Position numbers and translations under genes: made by a program
Notes under the pieces: model-generated
The model's database searches: none
What the model was told of the DNA's origin: nothing
Seen by the model: only the letters and a program-made list of their open reading frames with translations
Origin: Diphasiastrum complanatum
Lineage: Eukaryota; Streptophyta; Lycopodiopsida; Lycopodiales; Lycopodiaceae
DNA length: 64,000 nt
Direction: 5' to 3'
Assembly (NCBI GenBank): GCA_029204225.1
Contig: CM055105.1
Location: 49,547,720 to 49,611,719, forward strand
Shown here: piece after piece, positions 10,417 to 21,129 of the stretch
How the letters are laid out: each line of letters starts with the position of its first letter
Position numbering within the stretch: position 1 is the stretch's first letter

Positions 10417-13269
10417 TTGTACATTCCTTCAATCACTAAGAATTTGCTTAGTGTAAGTCAAATGATTGACAAAGGACTTGATGTGGAGTTCATTGGAGAT
10501 GCATGTTTGATAAGTAAATGTGGATCCTTGATTGCTCAAGGTAGGAGGCATGGTAAACTTTTCAAGCTTGATGCATGTGTGATCTCTAATCATGAAGGAT
10601 GTATGGCTAGGGAGCAATTGACAAACCAAGAAGTTTGGCACAAGAGGTTGGGCCATCCCAACTTCAAATCTTTGGAGGTAATGGCAAAGAAAGAGCTTGT
10701 TCTTGGTCTCCCTAAAAGTCTTGTTGCAAACAATAGTGTTTGTGAACATTGTGCCTTGTCCAAATCTCATAGACTTGCTTATTCTAGATCTACTTCTAGA
10801 TCTAAAGAAGCTTTTCAACTTGTGCATTCTGATATTCATTCTTCTAGTACAACTAGCAATGGTGGGGCAAAGATGTATGCAACTTTCATTGATGACTTTA
10901 GTAGGTATACTTGGATCTATCTTCTTAAAAGTAAGGATGAAGTGTTTGCTGCATTTGTCAAGTTCAAGAATGAAATGGAAAACCAATTCAATACAAAGAT
11001 CAAATGCTTAAGATCTGATAATGGAGGGGAATACACCTCAAATAGGTTCAAAGACTTTTGTATAGCACATGGGATTAAGAGGGAGATGTCTAGTCCTAGG
11101 ACTCCACAACAGAATGGAGTGGCCGAGAGGAAGAATAGAACCCTTTGTGAATGTGCCAAGGCAATGAGACTACATGCTAATCTTGCTAAGTCTTTTTGGG
11201 GGGAAGCTTTAGCATGTGCTAACTATCTATGTAATAGATGGACAAGTGCTTCCTTGGATGGTAAAACTCCTCATGAGGTTCTTTATGGTAGAAGGCCGAG
11301 TGTCAAGCATTGTAGGATCTTTGGATGTACATGTTTTGTCAATATCACACTTGATGATAGAACTAAAGAAGATCCTTCATCAAAGAAGGGTGTGTTTGTT
11401 GGCTATAGTGAAGTAAGCAAGGCTTACAAAGTGTACATTCCTTCTACAAAGAAAGTTGTCATAAGTAGGGATGTCATCTTTCATGAAGAGAATGTTTCCA
11501 ATGTTGTTGATGTTGATGTTGATATGCCTACTAATCATCATGATGTGCAAGATGTCTTGGATGAAGATGGAGATGCCACTCCAAAGCAAACTTCAAGGAA
11601 GACTCAAAGGCAAAGGGCTAAGCCATCAAGGCTAACCTATGATGAAAAAGGAAAGCAAGTGGTGGACAACTCTAACTTTGCTTTTCTTACCTCTTTTGAT
11701 GAACCAACTTGTGTAGGTGAAGCAATTCAAAAGAAGGAATGGATCCAAGCCATGGATCATGAGCATCAAGCACTCATCAAAAGCAACACGTGGAGGTTGG
11801 TAAAGCTTCCAAAGGACAAGAAGGCAATTGGTTGTAAGTGGATCTTCAAGATCAAGACAAATCAAGATGGATCAATCAACAAGTACAAGGCAAGGTTGGT
11901 GGCAAAGGGGTATGCTCAAGAATATGGTATTGACTATGATGAGACCTTTGCACCCGTGGCAAAGATGGTAACTATTCGAATCCTAATCTCTCTTGCAACT
12001 CTTTATGATTGGGATATGTGGCAAATGGATGTTATTAATGCCTTCTTGAATGGTGATCTTGAAGAAGATATTTACATGGAGCAACCCGAGGGCTATGTTT
12101 CACATGATGAGCCTAATCATGTGTGCTATCTCCAAAAGAGTTTGTATGGGCTAAAGCAAGCACCAAGGAGTTGGTATGCTAAGCTCAATTCCTTCTTACT
12201 TTCTCAAAACTTTGTTATGAGTGAGTATGATCATTCTCTCTACTTTAGATTGAATGAAAATGATATCACTTTACTTTTGATCTATGTTGATGACATTATC
12301 TTAAGTGGTGGTAACAATCTAGATATAGATGAAATCAAGATGGCACTCAAAAGAGAGTTTGAAATTCAAGATCTTGGTAAACTTCATTATATCTTAGGAA
12401 TAGAGATTATTAGAACTTCTAAATCTACATTCATATGTCAAGAAAAGTATGTTAACTCTATTCTAAAAAGGTTTCATATGGAAGATTGTAAAGTTGTTTC
12501 TACTCCTATGGAATCAAATGTAAAGCTAACTACAAGAAGTAATGAAAGATCCTTCAAGGACATTACTCTCTATAGAAAGCTAATAGGATCTCTTATATGG
12601 TTAACCATCACAAGACCTGATCTAAGCTTTGTGGTTGGTAAACTAAGTCAATTTATGCAAGATCCTAGTGAGGCTCATTGGAAGCTAGGAAAGAGAGTAC
12701 TTAGATACATCTCGGGATCTAGAGATTTTGGCATCTTGTATGGAGGTACTACACCTAACCTTTGTGGATTTTCAGATTCAGATTTTGCAGGTGATCAAAT
12801 GGATAGGAAGTCAACAAGTGCCTTTGCAATCTATCTTGGAGATGGAGTGGTCTCATGGCTATCAAAGAAGCAACCAACTATCTCTCTATCTTCCACCGAA
12901 GCCGAGTACAAGGCATTAACAACATGCACCAAGGAGATTCTTTGGATCAAGAGGATGTTATTGGATCTTCACTTGCTGGAACCAGAGAAGACTCCAATCA
13001 TACTTTGTGATAACCTTTCAGCCCAAAGCTTGGCAAGCAGTCCTGTTTTTCATGCAAGGAGCAAGCACATTGAGATTGCTCACCATTTTGTGAGAGATCA
13101 AGTCATTGCCAAAGAGGTGGAGCTTCAACATGTCTCTTCAAAGGAGTGTGTGGCTGATATCTTCACCAAACCATTGGGAAAGGACCTATATTTAATGCAT
13201 AGATCTAATCTTGGAATGTGCTCAAAGACTATGTTGAAACTAGCATCCAATGTTGAAGAGGGAGTGTGA
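10417..13269 (+). CDS. copia 2 integrase, reverse transcriptase, RNase H
   Basis: Long open pol frame, open from about 10396; the listed start is a TTG and not a real initiator. In order: the zinc-binding pre-integrase region (WHKRLGHPN, about residue 73), DDE integrase (HSDIH about 136, SDNGGEY about 199, QQNGVAERKNRTL about 230), reverse transcriptase (KARLVAKGYAQ, YVDDIILSG about 622) and RNase H (SDSDFAGD about 786, SSTEAEYKAL about 825, CDNLSAQ about 863). All catalytic motifs look intact. It lies in the same frame as gag. The stop codon TGA (13267-13269) lies inside the 3' LTR start. Confidence 0.95.
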   Translation: MYIPSITKNLLSVSQMIDKGLDVEFIGDACLISKCGSLIAQGRRHGKLFKLDACVISNHEGCMAREQLTNQEVWHKRLGHPNFKSLEVMAKKELVLGLPKSLVANNSVCEHCALSKSHRLAYSRSTSRSKEAFQLVHSDIHSSSTTSNGGAKMYATFIDDFSRYTWIYLLKSKDEVFAAFVKFKNEMENQFNTKIKCLRSDNGGEYTSNRFKDFCIAHGIKREMSSPRTPQQNGVAERKNRTLCECAKAMRLHANLAKSFWGEALACANYLCNRWTSASLDGKTPHEVLYGRRPSVKHCRIFGCTCFVNITLDDRTKEDPSSKKGVFVGYSEVSKAYKVYIPSTKKVVISRDVIFHEENVSNVVDVDVDMPTNHHDVQDVLDEDGDATPKQTSRKTQRQRAKPSRLTYDEKGKQVVDNSNFAFLTSFDEPTCVGEAIQKKEWIQAMDHEHQALIKSNTWRLVKLPKDKKAIGCKWIFKIKTNQDGSINKYKARLVAKGYAQEYGIDYDETFAPVAKMVTIRILISLATLYDWDMWQMDVINAFLNGDLEEDIYMEQPEGYVSHDEPNHVCYLQKSLYGLKQAPRSWYAKLNSFLLSQNFVMSEYDHSLYFRLNENDITLLLIYVDDIILSGGNNLDIDEIKMALKREFEIQDLGKLHYILGIEIIRTSKSTFICQEKYVNSILKRFHMEDCKVVSTPMESNVKLTTRSNERSFKDITLYRKLIGSLIWLTITRPDLSFVVGKLSQFMQDPSEAHWKLGKRVLRYISGSRDFGILYGGTTPNLCGFSDSDFAGDQMDRKSTSAFAIYLGDGVVSWLSKKQPTISLSSTEAEYKALTTCTKEILWIKRMLLDLHLLEPEKTPIILCDNLSAQSLASSPVFHARSKHIEIAHHFVRDQVIAKEVELQHVSSKECVADIFTKPLGKDLYLMHRSNLGMCSKTMLKLASNVEEGV
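13255..13264 (+). other. Polypurine tract of copia 2
   Basis: GAAGAGGGAG abuts the 3' LTR and at the same time encodes the last pol residues (EEG). Confidence 0.85.
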
Positions 13270-13914
13270 AAATTGTCAACATTTCCTAGCTAGTTTGAGG
13301 CCTAAATTGGCTAAAATTGTAAATAGTTTTGGTTCTGGAGTTTCACACGTGTGAACCAGGCCACAATGTTTTTATTTACTGTATTTTTTCAGTATGATGA
13401 AGTGTCAAACTTCATACCCTTCAAGACCATTTTGATGTATTTTGGTCATATAAGCCATTTTTAGCTATTTTTCCTATATAGGGAATATCTAGGGTCAAGT
13501 ACCTTCTAGAGAGAGGAGAGAGAGTCATCTTCCTCATCCATAAATAGTAGGGAAGTCGTGGAGAACAGGTTGGAGAAACCTTTTGTATGCTTCATTGAGA
13601 TCAATAGATCATTGTCATTGTTTCTTCCTCCATTGAGAGCATTGTTGTGTGTATTGTCTTCAAGCTATTGTGTATGATCTTAGGTGCTTTCCAAAAGTGA
13701 TAGGCTGATGTATTATGGACTGTATAATGCTATTTTGGGCCGCACTTGATGTTTATGGAAGTTTCCATTTGTGATAAATGCTTTTTGATCAAGTTCTTTG
13801 CATTCTAGGTAGCATAGAATGTGTTGCCAATTCCTAGCTTATGTAGTTTGGAGTGCAAGCATTCAAGCCAATGATCTTGGAGTTTAGATCCACTTAGGAT
13901 CTGTATTTTTCACA
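13265..13914 (+). repeat. 3' LTR of copia 2
   Basis: Copy of 7489-8143 with a 5-bp deletion (CAAAATGAGACC to CAAGACC) and one substitution near 13510. The palindrome TTCACACGTGTGAA is kept at 13342-13355. Confidence 0.97.
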
Positions 13915-13919
13915 ATTTT
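13915..13919. repeat. Target site duplication of copia 2, right
   Basis: ATTTT, identical to 7484-7488. Confidence 0.93.
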
Positions 13920-14768
13920 GCGTCGGGGCAGCCTGTAAATAAGCCATTTTATTTGTAGTATAGTATGCAACTCAGCAAAAAAACAGTGTAACTTTTGGAA
14001 ACTCGGATAGAGACGATTATGGTGCCATTAGAAAGCCCTTGATGAGAGCTTTTCCAACGACACCCAACATGACCCAATTTCGAGCTACGGTGAAGAAGTT
14101 ATGGCCAGTAAGGGAGTAGCATTATGGTGCATTTAAGAGTAAAGGATCAAGCAAATACTTATAAAACTGGTATATGGCAAGTTAGACACAATGATAAATT
14201 CTTGAGGATAAGTTAGTGAAGCTCAAAATGTCATTTGGAGTGAGTTCTTGCCGAGTCCCAATTTGTTAGCTTGCTATTTGTGAACTTGCCCCAAGATAAG
14301 GTGAAAAAAAACTTTTAATATTACGAATGACAACCACAAAGCTATCATAGTTTCAATCAACATCGATATAATTAAACAACAAAAATCATCACATACATGG
14401 GAACATTACAAAAAATCACAATATCACGCTTTACTGCCATGTTCCCATGCATGCTTTTTAGGAAATGAAAACAAACTCTGATGGGAGAAGATTTGATGCT
14501 GGCACTTCCTTCTTCAGGCATGCAAATGAAATTCAGAAGCCTTGGCAAGCTATAACTTCAAAGGATCAATTTTCCATCCTTTAGTGGCGATCTATCATTC
14601 GCTACAACAGTGCTTGATTACTCCTTTGCATCCTTGGATACCATCTACATACATCCACCACGGATCCGGAGCGCCATCATCATCCATTTTCAAAAACCCT
14701 AAGCTGCCGAGATCTGCTACATTACACAAAAATCGTCACATCTAGCACAAGCCAAATGCTGAAGGGTA
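13920..14768. other. Intermodule segment between A and B, copy 1
   Basis: Reverse complement of about 18597-19435, and similar to 49000-49855 and 51975-52830. A 67-codon open frame (14542-14745) recurs in the copies at 18620-18823, 38540-38743 and 51996-52199 with few changes. I see no known protein in it. The stretch near 14030-14110 (CCAACGACACCCAACATGACCC) resembles repetitive LTR-type sequence, but I found no LTR ends. Confidence 0.6.
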
Positions 14769-15914
14769 GTGCTCCTGGAGCTTGTCAAAACCGCACATTC
14801 AACACCGATTTGGGTTGAAAGCTCGCTACTAGTACGTTACTACGAAGAAACATCATCGTTTTCACATCCTATCAGAACGACATTGCTCCAAATTTTTCCA
14901 CAAATTTCTAGTCTCCGTACACTACCAAGCAATACTCTACATACACTGCTCATAGGGCCGAGCCCCCATACTCTGCATTCACTATGGACCGAGCTGAGCG
15001 TCCATACTCTGCATACAAAGTTGACCGAGACGAGTTCATCAAAAGTCGACCAATCCGAAGCCCTCCACAGTCGACCTAGCCGAGACTCCACTTGTCTGTT
15101 ACCAGAGCCGAACCTTCAACAGAGTCCTTAGCCGAGTCCAGAACATGTTTGCCACAACATCTTCCAGTTCTGATGACCCAACTCTAGACAGAATTGACAT
15201 CACCATGGAAAGCCTCTATATCTATGAGATGAACACTTGGTACGAGGAGGCACACTAGTTCCTGAGCCACATAGAGTTTCAACTTCCTCTTTTGATCAAT
15301 GGCTATCAGAGCCCATTTCGATTGCATATTGCTTATAACCCCACCGACAGATTTTCCAGTTCATGTTACCTCCTAACCAAAATTTGTCTATATTATTCCT
15401 ATTTCTGGAGCCGACCTCAATACATTTGGCTTTTCTAGGCGACCAAACACAGTTAGTAGGACCCTCAAAAAAATTGAATCCATAGCATACTTCAAATACA
15501 TAGACCCCTCAGCGGACAAATGGAAAAAAAAGATGGTTACCGTATTGAGGTCATAAATGATAAGCCCTTAGCTGCTCCATGTGCCTATCTAGCGAAATAT
15601 ACACAGCGCTATAGGTCCAAGATCACGCGTATCCCCATGAAACTATTCCACATGATGGCTGATTCTAGACTACATAATGAGAACCTTTATGATTGGGCCC
15701 AGTTGGCTTCCAACTGCCTCCATGACTTTATCAAGAACAAGCAAACCTCCACGTTATTAGGCTATCTTCTGATAGATGTCACTTTGCAACAGTTGAGCCA
15801 GCGACCTCGAGTTCAAGACCAGTTGATACTAGCAGATAAAAGCTTGGGAGACTCCCTCAGAACTAGTGATCCACTATTCTCACCTTGAGTGTGAGGCTTC
15901 TGCTATTGCTGCTG
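14769..15914 (+). pseudogene. Family B gag-like gene, copy 1
   Basis: The N-terminal part carries short tandem repeats (CATACTCTGCATTCAC units, about 39 bp) that translate as repeated HTLHSLWTE. A second frame starts at about 15150 with ATTSSSSDDPTLDRIDITMESL. A third holds the conserved core PPNQNFVYIIPISGADLNTF, IEVINDKPLAAPCAYLAKYT and KLFHMMADSRLHNENLYDW (15520-15888). The switch between the last two frames at GACAGATTTTCC is common to the copies in which I could check it, so the amplified ancestor was already frameshifted. A degenerate primer-site-like GTTACCAGAGCC precedes the frame, suggesting an LTR-element gag, but I cannot confirm a known family. Confidence 0.6.
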
Positions 15915-17299
15915 ACAAGTGCTCATCAAGTGAATGCAATTCTAGTCAAGATTGTGTTCAATTTTGCTTGATTTGTGAGATATTTGGATTGATTATTGCA
16001 TGATGATTCAACTGATATTGTAGGAATGATTTGAAGAGGCATATTTATGTGCATATGATTCCTTTTGGTTCAGGTTAGGTGAATCCTATATCCTTGTGAA
16101 GTCGAGATCAAGGAGGAGGCAGTCGAGATCAATGAATGCATATCTTTTCGATTCACATGATAGATTGAATGCTTCTAATTATTCGATTTCGAAGCTAAGA
16201 ATGGAATCAATCCTTATTTTACAAGATCTAATGGATATAGTGAGTGGCGAAGAGGAGGAGCCTATTCACCCTCAAGAAGCTACAAAATACAAAAGGAGGT
16301 GCAAGGTTGCTCTCCATTGTATAAAATGAATGTAGCTCATGAGCTTCTTCAGGAGGTAGGTGCTTGCATCTTGTCTCAAGAATCATAAGAAACTCTTCAA
16401 AAGATGTATGAATCCAAGAATACTTCAATGTTAATATCCTTGAAGAATCAAATCCATATGTGTTGAGAGTCAAGGACTTAAACAGGGAGCTTGCTTACAT
16501 AGGAGATTCCATTAAGGAAAGTGAACTTGTTCAACCAATCTTGAATGGTTTAAGTATGGACTTTGCTAACTTGGTGCAAGGCTATGCAATCATGGGCAAG
16601 TTGCCTTCACTTGAAGATCTCAAAGGATTCCTCATGGTCGAGGAGAGTAGGAGAACTCACATCAAGTCAAGGATGGAGAAGCTCTCTCTCAATGATGGAA
16701 ATGACAAGGCTCTTTTCATCAAGATCAAGAGAAAATCCAAAGGCAAAGGTGTTGCATTCAAGAAGAACCAAGTCAAAGCTCGAGCAAGCCAAAGAAGGAT
16801 AAGTCGAAGATCAAATGCTACTTTTGTGGCAAGACGAGGCACTATGCCTCGGAGTGCTTCAAGAAGAAGCAAACTCAAAGTCAAGCAAACCTTGGTCAAG
16901 AGGAAGAGGAGAGCTCTCATGAAGATTTTTTCATGATGTCAAGTTTCTCATCTTCAAGCATAAGAGGTGAAGACCCTTGGTGGATAGATAGTGGGCCTAG
17001 CTCCCACATGACAAGTAAGAGGGAGTATTTTTCAACCTTATCTACCTACAAAGGACCTATCACGTAAATTTTTATAGAAAATAATTATGCTTATAAGATA
17101 GAAGGAATAGGATCCATACCTTTATGCTTGGGATCTTCAAGGAAGATCAAGATTGATGGAGTGCTTTACATTTTCAGTATCACTAAGAACTTGCTTAGTG
17201 TAGGGCAATTGCCTGACAATCGTTTGATTGTGGAGTTCACCACAAATACATGTAACATCAAGAAGGATGGCAAGATCATTGCTAAAGGGGTGTGTGATC
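15915..17299 (+). pseudogene. copia gag-protease fragment (copia 1 family), copy 1
   Basis: Leader (15915-16131), then gag starting NAYLFDSHDRLNASNYSISK, which aligns with copia 1 gag. Frameshifts and stops follow at about 16327 and 16388. The gag middle (16460-16790) is intact-looking. The CCHC knuckle is present only in a shifted frame (about 16820). The protease start WWIDSG near 16980 and the KNLLSVGQ block (about 17190) follow, with a stop near 17065. It ends where an unrelated gag segment begins. A 21-bp tandem duplication (GTCGAGATCAAG...) lies at 16100-16131 and is absent from the copy at 39703. There are no LTRs. Dead. Confidence 0.85.
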
Positions 17300-17448
17300 T
17301 CCACACAACCCGGCCTCACTCTTCAAAAGGTGATCGGTCATCTTCATTAGGAAGAAATGCGAAGAAAGACCAACAACCTGTCCATCAAAGACAAATCCAT
17401 GGCCCTGTACACCAAGAAGAAAGACTATTCCAAGGGCAAGAATCAAGT
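17300..17448 (+). pseudogene. Fragment of a second copia-type gag
   Basis: Its reading frame in the 41041 copy (LGLTLQKVIGHLLQEEMRRK, then a Lys-rich linker) resembles the C-terminal part of a different copia gag, joined directly to the copia-1-type fragment. Frameshifted here. The same junction exists at 41041. Confidence 0.5.
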
Positions 17449-18596
17449 GCAGCAGCAACAGTAGAAGCCTCACACTCAAGGTGAGAATAGTGGACCGCTG
17501 GTTCCTAGGGAGTCTCCCAAGCTTTTATCTGCTAGTATCAACTGGTCTCAAACTCGAGGTCGGTGGCTCAACTGCTGCAAAGTGACATCTATCAGAAGAT
17601 AGCCTAATAACGTGCAGGTTTGCTTGTTCTTGATATAGTCATGGAGGCAGTTGGAAGCAAACTGGGCCCAGTCATAAAGGTTCTCATTGTGTAGTCTAGA
17701 ATCAGCCATCATGTGGAATAGTTTCATGGGGTTACGCGTGATCTTGGACCTATAGGTCTATGCATATTTTGCTAGATAGGCACATGGAGCAGCTAAGGGC
17801 TTATCATTTATGGCCTCAATACGGTAACCATCTTTTTTTTCCATTTGTCCGCTAAGGGGTCTATGTATTTGAAGTATGCTATGGATTCAATTTTTTTGAG
17901 GGTCCTACTAACTGTGTTTGGTCCCATAGAAAAGCCAAATGTATTCAGGTCAGCTCCAGAAATAGGAATAATATGAACAAAATTTTGGTTAGGAGGTAAC
18001 ATGAACTGGAAAATCTGTCGGTGGGGTTATAAGCAATATGCAATCGAAATGGGCTATGATAGCCACTGATCGAAAGAGGAAGTTGGAACTCTATGTGGCT
18101 CAGGAACTAGTTTGCCTCCTGGTACCAAGTGTTCATCTCATAGATATCGAGGCTTTCCATGGTGATGTCAATTCTGTCTAGAGTTGGGTCATTATAACTG
18201 GAAGATGTTGGGGCAGACATGTTCTGGACTCGGCTGAGGACTCTGTTGAAGGTTCGGCTCTCGTAACAGACAAGTGGAGTCTCAGCTCGGTTCACTGTGG
18301 AGGGCTTTGGATCGTTCGACTTTTGATGGACTCATCTCGGTTAACTTTGTATCCAAAGTATGGACGATTAGCTCGGTCCATAGTGAATGCAGAGTATGGG
18401 GGCTCGGCTCTATGAGCAGTGTATGTAGAGTATCGCTCGGCAGTGTATGGAGACTAGAAATTTGTGTAGAAATTTGGAGCAATGTCGTTCTGATAGGATG
18501 TGGAAACGATGATGTTTCTTCGCAGTAACGTACTAGTAGCGAGCTTTCAACCCAAATCGGTGTTGAATGTGCGGTTTTGACAAGCTCTAGGAGCAC
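17449..18596 (-). pseudogene. Family B gag-like gene, copy 2
   Basis: Inverted partner of copy 1 (14769-15914) with the same frame switch near 18000. The PPNQNFVHIIPISGADLNTF start (18002 down) and the HTLHSLWTE repeat (18282-18596) are clear. Further stops are present. It ends at the loop boundary with the gag2 fragment, so the C-terminal part seen at 46483 is missing. Confidence 0.6.
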
Positions 18597-20021
18597 TACC
18601 CCTCAGCATTTGGCTCGTGCTAGATGTGACGATTTTTGTGTAATGTAGCAGATCTCGGCAGCTTAAAGTTTTTGAAAATGGATGATGATGGCGCTCCAGA
18701 TCCGTGGTGGATGTATGTAGATGGTGTCCAAGGATGCGAAGGAGTAATCAAGCACTGTTGTAGCGAATGATAGATCGCCACTAAAGGATGGAAAATCGAT
18801 CCTTTGAAGTTATAGCTTGTCAAGGCTTCTGAATTTCATTTGCATGCCTGAAGAAGGAAGTTCCAGCATCAAATCTTCTCCCATCAGAGTTTGTTTTCAT
18901 TTTCTAAAAATCATGCATGGCAACATGGCAGTAAAGCGTGATATTGTGATTTTATGTAATGTTGCCATGTATGTGATGATTTTTGTTGTTTAATTATATC
19001 GATGTTGATTGAAACTATGATAGCTTCGTGGTTGTCATTCGTAATATTAAAAGTTTTTTTTCACCTTATCTTGGGGCAAGTTCACAAATAGCAAGGTAAC
19101 AAATTGGGACTCGCCAAGAACTCACTCCAAATAACTTTTTGAGCTTCACTAACTTATTCTCATGAATTTATCATTGTGTCTAACTGGCCATATACCAGTT
19201 TTATAAGTATTTGCTTGATCCTTTACTCTTAAATGCACCATAATATTACTCCCTTACTGGCCATAGCTTCTTCACCGTAGCTCGGAACTGGGTCATGTTG
19301 GGTGTTGTTGAGAAATCTCTCGTTGAGGGCTTTCTAATGGCACCGTAATCGTCTCTATCCGAGTTGCCGTTCAAAAGTTACACTGTTTTTTTTGCTGAGT
19401 TGCATACTATACTACAAATAAAATGGCTTATTTACGGGCTGCCCCGATGCAAAATTACAGTTCTTTTAAAAAGAAAAGAAAATCAATTTGAAGGAGCTAC
19501 GTTACGTAGATTTCAAATTTGAGTGTTTTGATTGGACCATGTGGAAGAAACTTTTGAGAAAAAAAATAAAAGGTATGTTTCTGAAAGGCCCCTTTCGTGC
19601 TCAAATTTTTTGTAACGATTGATAAGTTGGATTCACATTTACATCATGAAATCGGAAGCTCACTCCAATGGATGTTGAGATTAAATAATCATGCTATCTC
19701 TAGCCTAACAGCCACACACTAGATGTTTGGATCCAGAAAATATTCACACAAAGGGACATCACACATCAATATTAATGTACTTTCACCTTTTATTTCGTCA
19801 CATCTCTTCGTGCTTATGCGACATGAAAAGCTCCCTTCAAACAAACCTGTGAATGTGCCTTTCCTGTTGCCTTAATTTCTCATGCACTACCTTTGTCTTG
19901 GGCAACTAAAATGTGATACAATTGTGACCTTTTCTCATGCTTATCTTTCTCCTATTCTTGGACAAGTAAAATTACATTGTTGTAAGGGGGAGGGGGGGGG
20001 GGGGGGGGGTGTATAGTATAG
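18597..20021. other. Intermodule segment, uninterrupted copy
   Basis: No supported gene. It contains the empty target site of copia 2 (near 19440-19465). It ends in a G homopolymer (five G, A, then 18 G; 19986-20009), just before the small ORF at 20022. The 67-codon frame of copy 1 recurs at 18620-18823 on the minus strand. Confidence 0.75.
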
Positions 20022-20180
20022 ATGGCTATGAGTGTGAAAGGGGCATGGATTATTCTTGACTTTGAAATGAATGGAGGGCGGGCTTATTCAAGTCACCTAG
20101 AGAATGGTCACAAGTTCTCCTTTAAGGATGGGATGCTCTATACATATGACTACAATGCCTCAACGTCTAACCCGAAATAG
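20022..20180 (+). CDS. Conserved 52-codon ORF upstream of family A, copy 2
   Basis: Open from ATG to TAG. It contains NGGRAYSSHLENGHKFSFKD and ends in NASTSNPK. Starts 12 bp after an 18-G run. About 110 bp downstream a pyrimidine-rich stretch ends in TTTACAG, the presumed acceptor of the family A exon. Either a first exon or an upstream ORF. Confidence 0.4.
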   Translation: MAMSVKGAWIILDFEMNGGRAYSSHLENGHKFSFKDGMLYTYDYNASTSNPK

Positions 20181-20288
20181 TACAAATAGAATGCAATGCA
20201 TGGAATCTCTCTATCCCTCTCTCTCTCTCTCTGCATTATCGATGTTCTCTGTCCTTCTGATTTTGCCTCTTATTTTCGTCATTTACAG

Positions 20289-21129
20289 GAGGCTGAAGAG
20301 TCTCAAAAAAGGATTGTTGATCTCCAACATCGGCTTAGGAAATGGAGCAGGACCTAGAAATGAACATAGTATCGGCAGCTAGGAAAATCCGTATGCCAAA
20401 ATATCAGAAACTACGAAATCTATATGCGGAAGAGATTTGGAGGCACATGATATCAGTAATTCGATTCTGGTAGGACGCAAAGACGCGGACAAGTCAGTTC
20501 CAACGACGGCATCTAATTTGATCGGGAGCTCTTCTCAGCCAAAATTAATGGCGTCTACCGATTGGAGAGCTCCAGTCCTCAAAGATACGCACGTGAATGA
20601 AAGGCTTGAGCAAGCACCAAAGCAAGTCCAGAATGATCCTTCTTTCGACCCAAGATTTCGTAGAAGACGAGCATGGAGATCGGAAGACAACATATCAGCA
20701 TATCCTTGCAACTTTGCGATAATAGATGGCTCGCTCTCTTCTTAGAAGGAATGTCATACATCCATCAAGAATTTTTGCAAATTAACTTCCGATTCTGACG
20801 ATCCTACAATCAAGCTACAACACAAGTTCTGCCAGTTTCTGATGACTGTCATGGGCCGAAGGCTTGAGCAGGATCCACAATTTTTCATCAATCCCAAGAA
20901 ACCGGCGCTTCACATGGAGGATACCAGGATCTATTTCCCTTTACAATACTTTCCTGCAGACTCCATACAAATCTTCGAAGAGATGTGCACTTCAGGCTTT
21001 ATCATCAATGCTGATAAGGCTTACACCCAGAGATCAAAAGCATTTGCTGGTCGAAGACAAATGCTGACTCGAACCTGCTCCAAGTGGCTGCGCGAGCAAT
21101 ATCATAAGCATGATGCCCACTATTCCTGA
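20289..21129 (+). pseudogene. Family A gene copy 2, single-unit form
   Basis: Begins after TTTACAG with the coiled-coil segment and runs through the front half of repeat unit 1 (to about 20745). It then continues with the back half of unit 2 (CHTSIKNFCKL onward), ending at the normal HDAHYS stop. The middle unit is lost, as expected from recombination between the two units. A frameshift near 20340 (GGAAATGG for GGAAGATGG), a stop near 20380 and a TAG at 20743-20745 inactivate it. Confidence 0.75.

Larger units (their letters stand above)
7489..13914 (+). mobile_element. Ty1/copia LTR retrotransposon 2, complete
   Basis: Full structure: 655-bp 5' LTR, tRNA-Met-type primer site, 1.2-kb leader, gag-protease frame, integrase-reverse transcriptase-RNase H frame, polypurine tract and 650-bp 3' LTR. 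The LTRs differ by one substitution and a 5-bp indel in my reading, so it is very young. ATTTT target duplications flank it. Two nearby compensating frameshifts (about 10332 and 10398) with a TAG between them interrupt the polyprotein. It is related to copia 3, sharing the LTR start TGTGAAAA and gag starts with NGG and MLES motifs. Confidence 0.97.
5836..21129. repeat. Large inverted repeat (A-B / B-A palindrome) interrupted by copia 2
   Basis: Left arm: 5836-7488 plus 13920-15914, about 3.65 kb. Right arm: about 17449-21129. The arms read A(minus), spacer segment, B(plus), then B(minus), spacer segment, A(plus). The loop 15915-17448 is a copia gag fragment. The arms meet at GCAGCAGCAACAGTAGAAGC (17449 on) and its complement ending at 15914. 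Family A of the right arm has an internal deletion. Confidence 0.85.

Noticed and set aside
10429-10986. 185-codon antisense frame in copia 2 pol
   Set aside because: Shadow of the integrase frame; no independent support.
15343-15370. Programmed ribosomal frameshift in family B
   Set aside because: GATTTTCC does not form a proper slippery heptamer in the incoming frame, and no adjacent structure is evident; an inherited mutation or an intron is simpler.
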